In this document: piece by piece, positions 6,541 through 6,645 of the stretch | Layout of the letters: every line of letters starts with the position of its first letter | Numbering within the stretch: position 1 is the stretch's first letter | Assembly (NCBI GenBank): GCA_910586175.1 | Contig: CAJUIJ010000137.1 | Coordinates: 1-6,645 of the forward strand | Direction of reading: 5' to 3' | DNA: 6,645 nucleotides | DNA from: an uncultured Muribaculaceae bacterium | Lineage (GTDB): Bacteria; Bacteroidota; Bacteroidia; Bacteroidales; Muribaculaceae | Made by a program: the position numbers and the translations under genes | The notes under the pieces: generated by a model | What the model was told of the DNA's origin: nothing | The model's input: only the letters and a program-made list of their open reading frames with translations | Database searches by the model: none

Positions 6541-6565
6541 GTTTCGATAAAAAGTACTAATTTTG
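6534..6565 (+). promoter_or_regulatory. Bacteroidetes-type promoter for tRNA-Arg
   Basis: TTTG (6534-6537) and TAATTTTG (6558-6565) match the -33 and -7 consensus of the Bacteroidetes primary sigma factor exactly, with a 20-base gap, the usual spacing. Transcription would start near 6570, about 20 bases before the tRNA. Confidence 0.8.
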
Positions 6566-6590
6566 CAATCGCAATCGGGAACGATAGCAA

Positions 6591-6645
6591 GGCTCCTTAG
6601 CTCAACTGAATAGAGCATCTGACTACGGATCAGAAGGTTACAGGT
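6591..6645 (+). tRNA. tRNA-Arg(ACG), 3' end beyond the window
   Basis: The cloverleaf can be laid out as acceptor 5' strand GGCTCCT (6591-6597), D stem GCTC/GAGC (6600-6603, 6613-6616), anticodon stem TCTGA/TCAGA (6618-6622, 6630-6634) with loop CTACGGA, variable loop AGGTT (6635-6639) and T-stem 5' strand ACAGG (6640-6644). The anticodon ACG at 6625-6627 reads CGU directly and, after conversion of A34 to inosine by TadA, also CGC and CGA. The rest of the T arm and the acceptor 3' strand are outside the window. The D loop has G-A where G18-G19 is usual. Confidence 0.93.

Overview
The window looks like a piece of ordinary chromosome from a Bacteroidales gut-type bacterium, possibly Muribaculaceae (inference). 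The grounds are the protein types (a Bacteroidetes-style phosphoglucomutase/phosphomannomutase, a clostripain-family lipoprotein, a single-function aspartate kinase), start codons without close Shine-Dalgarno sequences, and promoter matches of the Bacteroidetes form TTTG / TAnnTTTG. All seven genes and the tRNA lie on the + strand. Species cannot be told from the sequence alone.

Layout. Positions 1-1664 hold a phosphohexomutase gene that lacks only its first ~25-30 codons, which lie before the window. A 122-base gap follows, with a tandem octamer repeat (1674-1721) and a strong terminator-like hairpin (1731-1773). Then comes a C11 (clostripain-like) cysteine peptidase lipoprotein (1787-2977). 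A short gap with a -7 promoter match leads into lysC (3048-4403), engB (4430-5062) and a GtrA-family membrane protein (5059-5523). These three are tightly spaced, and the last two overlap by four bases (ATGA). After an 84-base gap come rpiB (5608-6039) and folB (6074-6424), probably cotranscribed. The last 220 bases hold an AT-rich gap with an inverted repeat, a near-perfect Bacteroidetes promoter, and the 5' two-thirds of a tRNA-Arg(ACG) cut by the window end.

Function. Most of the content is housekeeping: sugar-phosphate interconversion (phosphohexomutase, RpiB), the first step of the aspartate amino-acid family (LysC), ribosome large-subunit assembly (EngB), folate synthesis (FolB) and decoding of CGN arginine codons (tRNA-Arg). 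The two accessory-type genes are the secreted C11 peptidase and the small GtrA membrane protein. I see no mobile element, CRISPR array, phage gene or defence system, and no clear new biological system. The points most worth a second look are the octamer array, the terminator that abuts the peptidase start, a possible self-processing site in the peptidase, the duplicated but badly placed AGGAG motifs before rpiB, and the inverted repeat that overlaps the tRNA promoter.
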